Source: Emticicia sp. BO119 (GTDB lineage: Bacteria > Bacteroidota > Bacteroidia > Cytophagales > Spirosomataceae). Taken from it: a stretch of 64,000 nt of DNA. Below, piece after piece: positions 19,620-29,488 of this stretch. A program made the position numbers and the translations under genes. Within the stretch, counting starts at the first letter, position 1. Every line of letters starts with the position of its first letter. The stretch lies in NCBI RefSeq assembly GCF_013912375.1, contig NZ_JACETV010000014.1, positions 1 to 64,000 on the forward strand, in the 5' to 3' direction. The notes beneath the pieces were generated by a model, which searched no databases, had not been told where the DNA came from, and worked only from the letters and a program-made list of their open reading frames with translations.

Positions 19620-21932
19620 CTAAATATTCAGCCAGTAGGTCATCTTTAAAATCAGTGCCCTGTTTTTTGGGGCCCAGGCATTTACGTAATATCTGGAAAT
19701 GTTTTCGGCAAAATAATTATCTGTATAAACCAGGAAAATATCACTTACAGGGCGGAATCGCCATTGCAGGCGCGAGTTGATATTGATATTATTGGTTTGT
19801 GTATTGTACTGAAAGAATGTACTGAAAAACAGGCTTTTTGATACTGCCAGCTCTGCCCTCGGCCCTAATAGCCAATACTGCACACTATTATAAGGAGCCG
19901 GAAGGTTTATTTTTGTATAATTACAATCAAACGTGAATATGCCATAAGGCTGAAAACGATAAGCTATACTGCTTTCCCATATAGTTGCTTTCCCGTTAAA
20001 ATACTTTCCGGTACTATAATCAAATGTGCCTGTCAGACTGTATCTTCGGCTACTTGTATAGCCCATATTAAAGAATCTGGAACGATAATCTCCTATCGGT
20101 AATTCTACTACATTCCTGTAAGTATCAGGATCGGGATTATCACTGGCATTCGTAGGATCGAAGCTGGCAAATAAATGAGTGAAACTCCAGCTATAAGCTA
20201 TGTAGGCCTCATCTCCTGCCGAATTATTGGCAAAAACAAAAATATTCGACTCACTATCTAATCGTTTTCCTTTTAGGTCAAATACGTCGCTCCCTTCTGT
20301 TCCAATCCCATAGGCATTAATATACTTCGCAATAGATTTAGATTTCGGGTTTAATATGAAGGTAGCAGGGCGGTACAATTGCCATATTCCTGTACGAGGC
20401 ACAAATCCTATATCAGCCCGATAGTTTTCTCCAATACGCTGCACGCCGAAGTTTAAATCAACATGAGGATGATGATACCCCATAAAATGGGCAGCACTTG
20501 CTGCATCTTTTTTGCCATCGGGCGAAAACGACTGATGATAATAGGTTTCAATCTCAAAACGACTATCTTTTGAATAATAGTTAAATTCTAATCCTCCTAC
20601 CCTGTTGAATCTGCGATAGTTCAGTATCTGCTGTTCGGTCAAATCACTAAACAGGTTTTCTTTATCAGTAAATATCCCACCAATAGTAGAACGATTAAAG
20701 ATTTTTCTTTGAATTGTCGCAACAGAATAATTAGCGGCAGGCAGGTAAGTATCATTCCCAAAATTTACTTTTCTGGTTTGCATATTCATTAACCCAATAC
20801 GCCACTTATCGTTTAGTTTTCCACTTAGTCGTGCTCCTGCCAAAATAGGTACTTGCTGATTCAAACCTGTATTGGGGTTACGTGTAATGCCAATACGACG
20901 AGAGAAAAAAGGGCGGGTATCGGGGAAACCGAAAGTTCCGAAAAGGTCGTTATTCTCTAAAAAAAATTGTCGTCTTTCAGGGAAAAACAATTCAAAGCGA
21001 CTTAGGTTGGTTACCTGTTTATCTACTTCTACCTGAGAGAAATCAGGATTGACTGTCAAGTCTAAATTCAGTGAGGGTGTAACTGCTACCTTGGCATCTA
21101 AACCAATACCTTTAGGATAAGCATTACTTGTTGCTGAAGGGCTTAAATCTTCCTCATTTCTTGGAAAATCTTTTTGTGTGGCTAATGAAATATAAGGAAT
21201 AACCGACACATTAGCTCCCGGTTTTGGCGGTTTTTCGTCCCATATCATCAGACCAGTAAATGCCAGATTGCTTGGTGCAAAATTTCGGGGAACAGGACTC
21301 CAGCTTGATTGTTCGTTTCGTTTCAATACATTTCTCGTAAAGTTTATCCGCCAGGTATTCTGTTCATCTATTACTTTGTAACGAATCGTTTTAAATGGAA
21401 TTGCCATTTCAACTACCCAATACTCTTCGTAATTTTTTACGTGCAAATACCATTTGTTATCCCAATAGTTAGAAATTTCACCACCATTATAAATCAGACC
21501 TTCCCGCTGCACGCCATAAGGATTGGTTACAAACTGAAAGGCATTCAGGCGGTCTTTGAATGTATCTAAGTTTACTACAAATACATCACTCGTACCAGGC
21601 TCAAAGTCTCTCTTCAAAGAGGCAATTGTATAAGTGCTTCGGGGTTGGTAACAGATTGCACCCACATATAAAAAATTATCATCAAAGGCTAACCGAACCT
21701 CTGTTTGTAATTGGGCAAAGGAAGAATCATAAGGACGGTTAAGAAAAAAATCTTTGGCGACGTCGGCAGTCTTCCAGATTTCTTCATCTAAAAGACCATC
21801 TAATTTGATTGGGGCGGCAGATTTTTTAATGTGGATACTGTACTTTTCTTCGTTTGAGGTTTTGTTGTCTTGTGCTGATAGGCTACTCAATACACATAGG
21901 ATAGCTCCTATGGTAGCGTAAAGTTTTTTCAT
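19620..21932 (-). CDS. CBM9-like/DUF5916 outer-membrane protein
   Basis: This 770-residue exported protein has a signal peptide (LYATIGAILCVLSSLSAQ). An N-terminal carbohydrate-binding-family-9-like beta-sandwich follows (about 30-240: IKLDGLLDEEIWKTADVAKDF, AFDDNFLYVGAICYQP, GTSDVFVVNLDTF, WVVEMAIPFKTIRY). The C-terminal DUF5916 region (about 250-770) has the conserved LDLTVNPDFSQVEVDKQVTNLSRF, FFPERRQFFLENNDLF and RPFFSRRIG, and ends in aromatic amphipathic strands that look like an outer-membrane beta-barrel. Proteins of this architecture are common in Bacteroidota; their function is not established, and they may bind glycans or peptides at the surface. No SusCD pair is nearby. Confidence 0.85.
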   Translation of the reverse strand: MKKLYATIGAILCVLSSLSAQDNKTSNEEKYSIHIKKSAAPIKLDGLLDEEIWKTADVAKDFFLNRPYDSSFAQLQTEVRLAFDDNFLYVGAICYQPRSTYTIASLKRDFEPGTSDVFVVNLDTFKDRLNAFQFVTNPYGVQREGLIYNGGEISNYWDNKWYLHVKNYEEYWVVEMAIPFKTIRYKVIDEQNTWRINFTRNVLKRNEQSSWSPVPRNFAPSNLAFTGLMIWDEKPPKPGANVSVIPYISLATQKDFPRNEEDLSPSATSNAYPKGIGLDAKVAVTPSLNLDLTVNPDFSQVEVDKQVTNLSRFELFFPERRQFFLENNDLFGTFGFPDTRPFFSRRIGITRNPNTGLNQQVPILAGARLSGKLNDKWRIGLMNMQTRKVNFGNDTYLPAANYSVATIQRKIFNRSTIGGIFTDKENLFSDLTEQQILNYRRFNRVGGLEFNYYSKDSRFEIETYYHQSFSPDGKKDAASAAHFMGYHHPHVDLNFGVQRIGENYRADIGFVPRTGIWQLYRPATFILNPKSKSIAKYINAYGIGTEGSDVFDLKGKRLDSESNIFVFANNSAGDEAYIAYSWSFTHLFASFDPTNASDNPDPDTYRNVVELPIGDYRSRFFNMGYTSSRRYSLTGTFDYSTGKYFNGKATIWESSIAYRFQPYGIFTFDCNYTKINLPAPYNSVQYWLLGPRAELAVSKSLFFSTFFQYNTQTNNININSRLQWRFRPVSDIFLVYTDNYFAENISRYYVNAWAPKNRALILKMTYWLNI

Positions 21933-22006
21933 AAAAAATCAGTAATACGGATAGTACTCTGTAATACATGAGTACGGCTAAAAAAGTTGCAGTTCGGCCA
22001 GAAATC

Positions 22007-22960
22007 TTAAAAAACAACATTAACAGGAGAACCTTTCTGATACGCTCTGATATTTTCTACCGTGCCTTTCAGCAATAGTTTTCGTGCTTCTACACCTGCC
22101 CAGGCGATATGTGGTGTAATGATACAATTTTGAGCCATTAAGAGCGGATTATCTTGTGCCGGGGGTTCAGTAGAAAGCACATCCAGGCCAGCCCCTGCAA
22201 TTCTTCCTGCATTAAGGGCATCTGCCAGATTGGCTTCGTTAATTAATCCACCGCGAGAAGTATTGATCAATATAGCTGATGACTTCATCAAGCCTAAAGA
22301 TTCTTTATTGATAAAGCCCTGGTTATCTGCCGTTAACGGGCAATGCAGACTTACAAAATCACTTTCTTTCAATACTTTGTCTATTTCGCACAGTTCTACC
22401 CCTTCCATACCACCAGTAGTCAGGTCTCTTTTATTGGCAAGAATCTTCATACCAAAGCCTAAGCCGATATTAGCTACTTTTTTGCCAATATCACCAAAAC
22501 CAATGATACCTAAAGTTTTACCTTCTAATTCAACCAAAGGAGAATGATAAAAACACCAGTCAGCAGAGGACGGCCATGTCTTTTCAATATTTTCAGCATG
22601 TTGAGCTACCCGGTTTGTAAAACTTAATAGTAAAGAAAAAGTCAACTGCGCTACTGAAGCTGAGCTATACCCTTTCACATTGGTTACGATTACGCCATGC
22701 TCTTTGGCCGCTGCTGCATCAATAATATTATAGCCAGTAGCCGTAACCCCAATATATTTCAGATCAGGTAGTTGAGTGATTATCTCACGATTTAACTGGC
22801 ATTTATTAGTTAGTATGACCTCTGCCTCTTTGGCACGTTCAACAATCTGGTCTTTAGTTGTGCGGTCGTAAAGGGTTACATCTCCTAAAGTATGTAATAT
22901 GGATAAATCTAAATCTCCGAGGGCATTAACGGTGTAGGCGTCGAGGTAAACGATTTTCAT
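22007..22960 (-). CDS. D-2-hydroxyacid dehydrogenase (glycerate/hydroxypyruvate type)
   Basis: This 317-residue NAD(P)-dependent cytoplasmic enzyme interconverts 2-oxoacids and D-2-hydroxyacids. The nucleotide-binding motif is GIIGFGDIGKKVANIGLGFG (about 150-169). The catalytic Arg lies in LINTSRGGLINEANLADAL, Glu in LDVLSTEPPAQDNPLL, and His in ITPHIAWAGVEAR. N-terminal substrate-domain features include KYIGVTATGYNIID and GVIVTNVKGYSSASVAQ, the latter closest to glycerate dehydrogenase/hydroxypyruvate reductase sequences. The exact substrate is not certain. It sits 49 nt downstream of the Snf2 gene's end region on the same strand, with no obvious functional link. Confidence 0.88.
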   Translation of the reverse strand: MKIVYLDAYTVNALGDLDLSILHTLGDVTLYDRTTKDQIVERAKEAEVILTNKCQLNREIITQLPDLKYIGVTATGYNIIDAAAAKEHGVIVTNVKGYSSASVAQLTFSLLLSFTNRVAQHAENIEKTWPSSADWCFYHSPLVELEGKTLGIIGFGDIGKKVANIGLGFGMKILANKRDLTTGGMEGVELCEIDKVLKESDFVSLHCPLTADNQGFINKESLGLMKSSAILINTSRGGLINEANLADALNAGRIAGAGLDVLSTEPPAQDNPLLMAQNCIITPHIAWAGVEARKLLLKGTVENIRAYQKGSPVNVVF

Positions 22961-23009
22961 ATGAAGTGCAATTTTAACATGAATTTATTTTGTTGTACTA
23001 TTACCCAAT

Positions 23010-26000
23010 CTACTCCAACAATTTAATAATATCCTCTTTCGATAACGATTTCACAAACGTCTCCTCGGTAGTAATCAGGTTATCGAATAGTTTCCTTTTG
23101 TTTTGTTGCAAAGCCAGAATTTTTTCTTCTACTGAGTTACGTGTGATAAATTTATAGGTGAAAACTGTATTCTGCTGGCCTATTCTATGCGCTCTATCTA
23201 CTGCTTGCGCTTCAATGGCAGGGTTCCACCAGGGGTCCAATAAGAAAACATATTCTGCGGCTGTCAGGTTAAGCCCTAAGCCTCCGGCTTTCAATGAAAT
23301 CAGGAATATCTTAATGGTTTTATCTTCCTGAAAACGGTCAACCTGTTCTTGTCGATTGGTTGTTGACCCATCTAAATAGCAATATGGAATGTTATTTTCA
23401 TCGAGATAATGTCTGAAAATACCGAGGTGTTTTACAAACTGACTGAAAACCAGAACCTTATGATCTTCTTCAATTATGGTTTCTAATCTCTGAAAAACTT
23501 CTTCGTCTTTACCAGAGTTCCCTTCATACCCTTCATCAATCATGATAGGATTATTTGCCAATTGCCGGAGTTTAGTTAAGCCCTGTAAAACTACCATCTG
23601 TGACTTAGCCAAACCATCTTGTTCTATCTGCTCTAAAATAATATTACGGTAGTACGATTTCGCCTCTTCATAAGTCTTTTCCTGCTCCTCTGTCATATCA
23701 CAGTAATGCACACTTTCTACTTTAGGTGGCAATTCAGTAGCTACCTGCGATTTATGTCTGCGAAGCATAAATGGTTTTATCAGGCTATACAGATGCTTCA
23801 TCTGCTTTTCGTCCTGATGTTTTTCGATAGGTATCTGATATTCGTTTTTGAAGAAACTCTGTGTACCCAAAAGCCCCGGATTAATGAAGGTCATTTGTGT
23901 CCACAAATCCATTGTGCTGTTTTCTAAAGGTGTACCTGTCAGGATTAAACGATTGGCACTATTCAACTGCATTACTGCTTTTGAAATAAATGAAGTCGGG
24001 TTTTTGATAGATTGAGATTCGTCCAGTATTACATAGTGAAAACGATAATCTTTTATGAAATCTATATCAATTCTGACAATGCCATAGGAGGTCAGTATCA
24101 AATCATAGTTATCAAATTGCTCGGTGTTTTTCTCCCGATACGTACCTGTATAGACAAAGGTTTTCAGGTCAGGTGCAAATTTTTCAATCTCCTTTAGCCA
24201 GTTATAAACCAGTGAAGTAGGCATAATTAAAAGGCTTGGGTGTTTAGCAAGTCCTAATTCCTTTTGAGATTGTAAGAAAGCCAGCGTCTGAATAGTTTTC
24301 CCTAAACCCATATCATCGGCAAGGCAGCCTCCTAATTTATATTCTGACAAGAACCGTAACCAGTCATAGCCCGCTTTCTGATACGGGCGTAGTGTAGCTA
24401 ACAAGCCTTGTGGTGTGGGATACTGGTTAATTTTCTCAAAATCGCGTAATTTCTCTAATTTTCGTGTAATGACCGAATGAGCCAGCCCTTCGTTAGTCAA
24501 GTCCTGTACCAGAACGAGGTGATGCTTTTTAAGGATAATATCTTCATCGATGGTTTTTTCTACAAAACTGAAAAGCTCTGAATATCGGGTAAACCATTCT
24601 TCAGGAATCACTGCAATTTGCCCATTAGGCAGTGTAAATTCATGCTTATTGCTCATAATCAGGTTGCGGAGTTTCAGAAATGGTATTTCATACTCTCCGA
24701 ACCTTACTTTTGCCTGAATATCAAACCAATCGTTTTTTTCTTCAATATTTATTTCGATGGCTGAATACCCCAGAAAATATTGTTTCTGATTCAGGCTATT
24801 TTCGTCTTGTCTAACTTCAAAATTATTATCTTCTAACAGGTTAGCATGGCTTTGCAGCCATGAAAAAGCCTGTGCTTTCGGGAATGATAACCGACCCTGA
24901 CGCAGGTCTAAACCCCATTCCTTGAGCAGGTTTATCTGATAACGTTCATAAACCAGATCTCGTTTTACTTTATGGAAAATCCAGTCATTGCCATTCTTTT
25001 CTACATTCACATAGGCTTCAGCCGAAAAACTGTCGAAGCGGAAAGTGTAGTTGCCATACTGAAAAGCCAGATCAAATACTATTTTGCTTTCTTTCTCTTC
25101 TTTTTCTTCTTCGTCCTGGTCAAACAATGTAGCCATCATTTTTTGATTGCTATTGACTACCTCTGCTATAGTCAAGACAGGTTTTGAAGAGTGTTTCTCG
25201 AAGCGTATTTCAAAACCCTGCGCAAATACATCAAACTGAGCAATGAGCGGTGCAATGAATTTCTGATAATAAGTTTCCTCAATATTACGTGGAATAATGA
25301 TGTGATTCTTATTCAGGAATGGGCGTAGCTTCTTTCCATCTACGTTTTTCTCGAAATGATATAGTTTGCTATCAATTAAGAGCCAGGCAGGTTCTTCACA
25401 CAAAACACTGGCGTTTTTGAATTGGAATTGTACGCGTTCGCCCTCACATTTTATTGTCGGGAAATAGTGTGTATTTTCTTCGTTGCGAATAAAATTAAAA
25501 AACACCCTTGCGCCTTCCTGTATCATCTTTACCGACTTCCAGGTAGGTTCGCCGTCAGTTCCCATAATAAAGACCTGCTTGTTGAGCAGTTTATCTAAAA
25601 TCTGGGAGCGATGTTTTTCCATATAGCTATGAATTGTTTCCTGCAACAGTTTATCACCTTTATCGGCATCAAACACTTTCAGAAAGAAATCCAGCGGGCT
25701 TATTTTACGTTGATTAAATTTTTTCAGTACTGCATCCTGCTGAATGGCATCAATGAGCTTTACCAATTCAAAGTCTACAGTGTCTAAACGTTCAGAGAAC
25801 TCCCGGATATTTTTTGAGGAAACGTTCTGATTGAGTAGGGTGAGTTCGCCCTTTCCATTGAGTTGAACAATAAAAGACTCAAATAAAAAGCCTAAATATT
25901 CATGTTCAAACAATGAATAGACAATTTCAAATGGTTGTTGAGTAGATACTTTCATGTTTACAAAATATGAAGCCCTGCCAGTAGGATGTTTGGGAGAAAC

Positions 26001-26018
26001 TTTTCTTATCTGTATCAT
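23010..26018 (-). CDS. Snf2/Rad54-family DEAD/DEAH-box ATPase
   Basis: This 1002-residue DNA translocase of the Snf2 family is presumed to remodel protein-DNA or RNA polymerase-DNA complexes. The C-terminal half holds the two RecA-like lobes. Walker A is DDMGLGKTIQTLAFLQ (about 570-585) and the DExx box is VILDESQSIKN, with the bacterial DESQ form. Motif III is LILTGTPLENSTMDLWTQM. Motifs V-VI are SLKAGGLGLNLTAAEYVFLLD and QAVDRAHRIGQQ. The N-terminal half (about 1-540) is family-specific without a recognised SWIM zinc motif. Translation could also start at Met22 (25955, MKVSTQQPFEIVYSLF), which resembles related N-termini more closely. It is likely the housekeeping Snf2 copy of Bacteroidota. 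Confidence 0.9.
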   Translation of the reverse strand: MIQIRKVSPKHPTGRASYFVNMKVSTQQPFEIVYSLFEHEYLGFLFESFIVQLNGKGELTLLNQNVSSKNIREFSERLDTVDFELVKLIDAIQQDAVLKKFNQRKISPLDFFLKVFDADKGDKLLQETIHSYMEKHRSQILDKLLNKQVFIMGTDGEPTWKSVKMIQEGARVFFNFIRNEENTHYFPTIKCEGERVQFQFKNASVLCEEPAWLLIDSKLYHFEKNVDGKKLRPFLNKNHIIIPRNIEETYYQKFIAPLIAQFDVFAQGFEIRFEKHSSKPVLTIAEVVNSNQKMMATLFDQDEEEKEEKESKIVFDLAFQYGNYTFRFDSFSAEAYVNVEKNGNDWIFHKVKRDLVYERYQINLLKEWGLDLRQGRLSFPKAQAFSWLQSHANLLEDNNFEVRQDENSLNQKQYFLGYSAIEINIEEKNDWFDIQAKVRFGEYEIPFLKLRNLIMSNKHEFTLPNGQIAVIPEEWFTRYSELFSFVEKTIDEDIILKKHHLVLVQDLTNEGLAHSVITRKLEKLRDFEKINQYPTPQGLLATLRPYQKAGYDWLRFLSEYKLGGCLADDMGLGKTIQTLAFLQSQKELGLAKHPSLLIMPTSLVYNWLKEIEKFAPDLKTFVYTGTYREKNTEQFDNYDLILTSYGIVRIDIDFIKDYRFHYVILDESQSIKNPTSFISKAVMQLNSANRLILTGTPLENSTMDLWTQMTFINPGLLGTQSFFKNEYQIPIEKHQDEKQMKHLYSLIKPFMLRRHKSQVATELPPKVESVHYCDMTEEQEKTYEEAKSYYRNIILEQIEQDGLAKSQMVVLQGLTKLRQLANNPIMIDEGYEGNSGKDEEVFQRLETIIEEDHKVLVFSQFVKHLGIFRHYLDENNIPYCYLDGSTTNRQEQVDRFQEDKTIKIFLISLKAGGLGLNLTAAEYVFLLDPWWNPAIEAQAVDRAHRIGQQNTVFTYKFITRNSVEEKILALQQNKRKLFDNLITTEETFVKSLSKEDIIKLLE

Positions 26019-26186
26019 GGCTTAGACTTTGGCGGTAGTACAAACTACAAAAATGATGATAGATTAGCTGATTTGCAAGGAAACATTCATAATAAAAAAA
26101 TGTAGCAACACGATTGCTCATGCTGCTACAGGTAAAGGGAAGAAAGATGAGGTTGAGTCTTAGAATACTATATACCTGGTATTTTA

Positions 26187-27530
26187 TTAAATGCCTGTAT
26201 AGTTAAACGGAGTGATACGACGAAGCTCATATTTTACTTTTTCGCCTATGTCAAGTGTATCAATAAACTCCTTTATTTTCTTTTCTGTAATTTTCTCGTT
26301 GGTACGAGTCAGTGATTTAAGTGCCTCATAAGGTTTAGGGAAACCCTCTCTTCTCAAAATAGTTTGTATGCCTTCTGCTACTACTGCCCAGTTGTCTTCC
26401 AAATGATGGTCAATTGCTTCTTTGTTCAACTCCAGTTTATCTAAACCTTTCAGTAGCGACTTCAATGCAATTACCGTGTGGGCTACAGGCACACCCAAAT
26501 TTCTTAAAACGGTAGAATCTGTTAAATCTCTTTGTAACCGTGAAATGGGCAATTTGGCTGAAAAATGCTCAAACAAGGCATTGGCAACACCCAGATTTCC
26601 TTCGGCATTCTCAAAATCAATCGGATTTACTTTATGTGGCATGGCCGAAGAACCGATTTCGCCTGCTTTGATTTTCTGCTTGAAATAACTCATGGATACG
26701 TACGTCCAGACATCACGCGAGAAATCTATCAGGATAGTATTTATACGTTTGATATTATCGCTCAAAGCGGCTAACATATCGTAGTGTTCAATCTGTGTAG
26801 TTTTCTGGCTACGATATAAACCTAATTGTTCATTTACAAATTTATTCCCAAAACTCACCCAGTCAATCTGTGGATAGGCTACATGATGGGCATTAAAGTT
26901 ACCCGTAGCACCACCAAACTTGGCAGAATATGGGATTGTCTTTAAAAGCTCGATTTGTTTTTCGATACGCTCACAAAAAACCAATATTTCTTTGCCTAAA
27001 CGGGTGGGTGAAGCGGGTTGCCCGTGGGTATGTGCTAATAGAGAAATATCTTTCCATTGTTCAGCCAAAGCATAAAGCTTTTCTAAAATTTGCGTGAAAG
27101 CCGGTAATACATTAGCCTCAACCGCTTCTTTCAATGAAAGAGGGATAGCCGTATTATTAATATCCTGTGAGGTAAGACCAAAATGGATAAATTCGGCATA
27201 TTGACCGATACCTAATTTTTCAAAAGCTTCTTTAATAAAGTATTCAACTGCTTTTACATCGTGGTTGGTTGTTTTCTCGATTTCTTTGATTTTCAGCGCG
27301 TCTTCTTCCGAAAAATTCTGGTAAATGGCTCTTAAATCTTTATAAAGTGATTTCTGGAAATCGGAGAGTTGAGGTACCGGCAGCTCAACCAAGGCAATAA
27401 AGTATTCAATTTCTACCCGAACACGGTAATATATCAAGCCAAATTCTGAAAAATATTTCGCTAAGTCTTCCACTTGTTTACGGTAACGACCATCAACAGG
27501 AGAAATAGCAGAAAGGGTATTTAAAATCAT
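26187..27530 (-). CDS. purB: adenylosuccinate lyase
   Basis: This 447-residue enzyme performs two fumarate-releasing steps of purine synthesis (SAICAR to AICAR and adenylosuccinate to AMP). The fumarase/aspartase superfamily signature is GSSAMPHKVNPIDFENAEGN (about 290-309). The active-site region is HTHGQPASPTRLGKEI, and TTNHDVKAVEYFIK and HFGLTSQDINNTA are also characteristic. The length and start (MILNTLSAISPVDGRYRKQV) match the PurB type found in gammaproteobacteria and Bacteroidota. It is transcribed alone, with 168 nt to the Snf2 gene downstream. Confidence 0.96.
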   Translation of the reverse strand: MILNTLSAISPVDGRYRKQVEDLAKYFSEFGLIYYRVRVEIEYFIALVELPVPQLSDFQKSLYKDLRAIYQNFSEEDALKIKEIEKTTNHDVKAVEYFIKEAFEKLGIGQYAEFIHFGLTSQDINNTAIPLSLKEAVEANVLPAFTQILEKLYALAEQWKDISLLAHTHGQPASPTRLGKEILVFCERIEKQIELLKTIPYSAKFGGATGNFNAHHVAYPQIDWVSFGNKFVNEQLGLYRSQKTTQIEHYDMLAALSDNIKRINTILIDFSRDVWTYVSMSYFKQKIKAGEIGSSAMPHKVNPIDFENAEGNLGVANALFEHFSAKLPISRLQRDLTDSTVLRNLGVPVAHTVIALKSLLKGLDKLELNKEAIDHHLEDNWAVVAEGIQTILRREGFPKPYEALKSLTRTNEKITEKKIKEFIDTLDIGEKVKYELRRITPFNYTGI

Positions 27531-27824
27531 AAAATTATAGTTTAAAGTGTAGCCAATACTCTTATGGCAGAGGTTTTAATGAGTAAGATAGCTACATCAA
27601 TAGTAAGTGCATTTTTTATGAGGTGGATAACGACAAATAAATATATCTTAAAGCCTAATAGTCTGCTTAAAGATACTGATGGTTTGCGGCTTTTATTTTA
27701 TCCGCATTTGGGCATTTGTTTAAGCGCCTACAAATTTAATGCTTTAATACCAATGGATTAGATTTTCTATGAAAAAAAAAATTAAATTGCTACTCTTTTC
27801 AACCTAAACCAACAAAACCCATTA

Positions 27825-28538
27825 ATGGAAACTTCTAATTTTATAGGCGAACTCATCGGTACGGCTGTTCTTATCCTTTTAGGCGATGGTGTAGTAGCAA
27901 ATGTATTATTGAAAAACTCAAAAGGTGAGAATGCCGGATGGATTGCTATTACAGCAGGCTGGGCATTTGCCGTTATGTCTGGTATTTTTGTAGCACAAAA
28001 ATTTGGGAGTGCCGCCGCACACCTTAACCCTGCAGTAACCGTAGCAATGGCCGTAAAAACCGGCGATTGGTCTAATGTCGCTCCTTTTATTGCTGCCCAA
28101 TTGATTGGTGCTTTCATAGGGGCAGTTCTGGTTTGGGTGGTATATCTGCCACATTGGAGTATTACCGAAGACAAAGGTGCAAAATTAGGGATATTTGCTA
28201 CCGCACCGGCGGTGCGTCATACAACAGGTAATATTCTATCAGAAGTAATCGGCACTATTGTATTAATATTAGCTTCTTCTTCATTCTATAGTACACCTGA
28301 ATCAGGCTATGGGCCTTTATTGGTTGGCTTTTTAGTATGGTCAATTGGTTTATCATTGGGTGGTCCTACAGGTTATGCCATTAATCCGGCCCGTGATTTT
28401 GGCCCTCGTATTGCTCATGCAATATTACCCATTTCAGGCAAAGGTGCTAATGACTGGGGCTATGCCTGGATTCCGATTGTGGGCCCAATCATTGGAGGGG
28501 TGATAGCTGCTTTACTTATGAATGCCTTTCATGTGTAA
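27825..28538 (+). CDS. glpF: MIP-family aquaglyceroporin (glycerol facilitator)
   Basis: This 237-residue channel has six membrane segments and two half-helices bearing the NPA motifs, AAAHLNPAVTVAMAV and GYAINPARDFGPRIAH. The Asp after NPAR (NPARD) is the residue that distinguishes GlpF-type glycerol channels from strict water channels. It therefore probably passes glycerol and small polyols across the inner membrane. No glycerol kinase or glpD lies beside it, so the symbol rests on the sequence motif alone. The preceding 294-nt gap (27531-27824) contains no convincing gene, and a palindromic repeat follows the stop. Confidence 0.88.
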   Translation: METSNFIGELIGTAVLILLGDGVVANVLLKNSKGENAGWIAITAGWAFAVMSGIFVAQKFGSAAAHLNPAVTVAMAVKTGDWSNVAPFIAAQLIGAFIGAVLVWVVYLPHWSITEDKGAKLGIFATAPAVRHTTGNILSEVIGTIVLILASSSFYSTPESGYGPLLVGFLVWSIGLSLGGPTGYAINPARDFGPRIAHAILPISGKGANDWGYAWIPIVGPIIGGVIAALLMNAFHV

Positions 28539-28544
28539 AAACCA

Positions 28545-28571
28545 CCCCTAGCCCCTAAAGGGGGATTAAGG
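28545..28571 (+). repeat. dispersed C-rich/G-rich palindromic repeat, copy 3
   Basis: CCCCTAGCCCCTAAAGGGGG followed by ATTAAGG begins 7 nt after the glpF stop. It matches the elements after sdhA and sdhB, with shared CCCCTnGCCCC, AGGGG and TAAGG parts. All three lie on the + strand immediately after a + strand stop. Confidence 0.6.
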
Positions 28572-28757
28572 CGATAATTACCAAGTAATACCTTTAATTG
28601 CTAATTAGGCATGGAATCCAGATACGTCAATAAATATTTTTTGAATGTTTATAATTCTATAATAAACTTTTACAAATAATATTCGTTTACGTAAAAAACA
28701 GCTCTTGTAAAGTAGAATTGTTTTGTGTATCTTTAAGAAACCAAAATCATTCGGGAA

Positions 28758-29435
28758 ATGATATTGGATTATCAATTTACCCAACAATCAAGAAATGATT
28801 TGCGGGAGCTCAAGGAGCTTGTAAAGCGCGGAGAAAACAAGCATGTTGAGTTTAAACTCAAGACTAACCATCCAGAGAAGATTATCCGCGAAATTGTTGC
28901 TTTCGCTAATTCTGACGGAGGGCAGCTCATTATCGGTGTCGGTGATGATAAAAGTATCAAAGGTCTCAAATTTGCTGATGAAGATGAATTTATTCTGCGC
29001 AGAGCCATTGAACGACATATTTATCCGACCATTGACTATGAAGTCAGGCATATAGTAGTTGAGGGCGACCGGGAGATATTGATATTTAATATCCCCAAGA
29101 GTCCATTCAAGCCTCACTATGTAGACCTTGACGGAATAATTGAAAACCGACGGGCTTATGTGCGGGTTGAAGACCGTTCTGTACAAGCCAGCCGCGAAAT
29201 GCGTGAGATTCTGAAAGGCGAACGTAAGGCAAATAATATCAGATTTCATTATGGAGACAAGGAAAGAGCCCTGATGAAGTATCTGGCAGATAATGAGCGA
29301 ATTACCGTTGATACTTATGCTAACATTGCCAATATTCCCCGAAAAATTGCTTCTCGTACTTTAGTTGTTTTAGTATTAGCGAATGTCATTAAAGTACAAC
29401 CACACGAGGTGCAGGATTTTTTCATAGCAGCTTAG
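28758..29435 (+). CDS. AlbA_2 (Schlafen-like) domain protein
   Basis: This 225-residue protein has an AlbA_2/divergent AAA-4-type domain at about residues 20-150. The recognisable parts are LKELVKRGENKHVEFKLKTNH, IIREIVAFANSDGGQLIIGVGDD, LRRAIERHIYPTIDYEV and GIIENRRAYVRVEDRSVQASREM. A short winged-helix-like C-terminus follows (MKYLADNERITVDTYANIANIP). Proteins with this N-terminal domain are often annotated as transcriptional regulators or nucleic-acid-binding proteins; some Schlafen-like domains are nucleases. The EFK in VEFKLK is the conserved acidic/basic pair of the domain. No partner is adjacent. It has its own terminator downstream. Function is not established. Confidence 0.8.
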   Translation: MILDYQFTQQSRNDLRELKELVKRGENKHVEFKLKTNHPEKIIREIVAFANSDGGQLIIGVGDDKSIKGLKFADEDEFILRRAIERHIYPTIDYEVRHIVVEGDREILIFNIPKSPFKPHYVDLDGIIENRRAYVRVEDRSVQASREMREILKGERKANNIRFHYGDKERALMKYLADNERITVDTYANIANIPRKIASRTLVVLVLANVIKVQPHEVQDFFIAA

Positions 29436-29454
29436 AAAAATGAATTATATAGAG

Positions 29455-29488
29455 AGTCGGGAATGATCCATTTCCGACTTCTTTTTTT
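29455..29488 (+). terminator. intrinsic terminator of the AlbA_2 gene
   Basis: AGTCGGGAATG pairs with CATTTCCGACT (one mispair) and is followed by CTTTTTTT. The rest of the gap up to 29776 holds only a promoter for the TPR gene; a 69-codon open frame there (29495-29704) is not gene-like. Confidence 0.75.

Noticed and set aside
27564-27761. 65-codon + strand frame before the aquaglyceroporin gene
   Set aside because: Composition is that of translated AT-rich intergenic sequence, with no domain, signal peptide or coupling to glpF.
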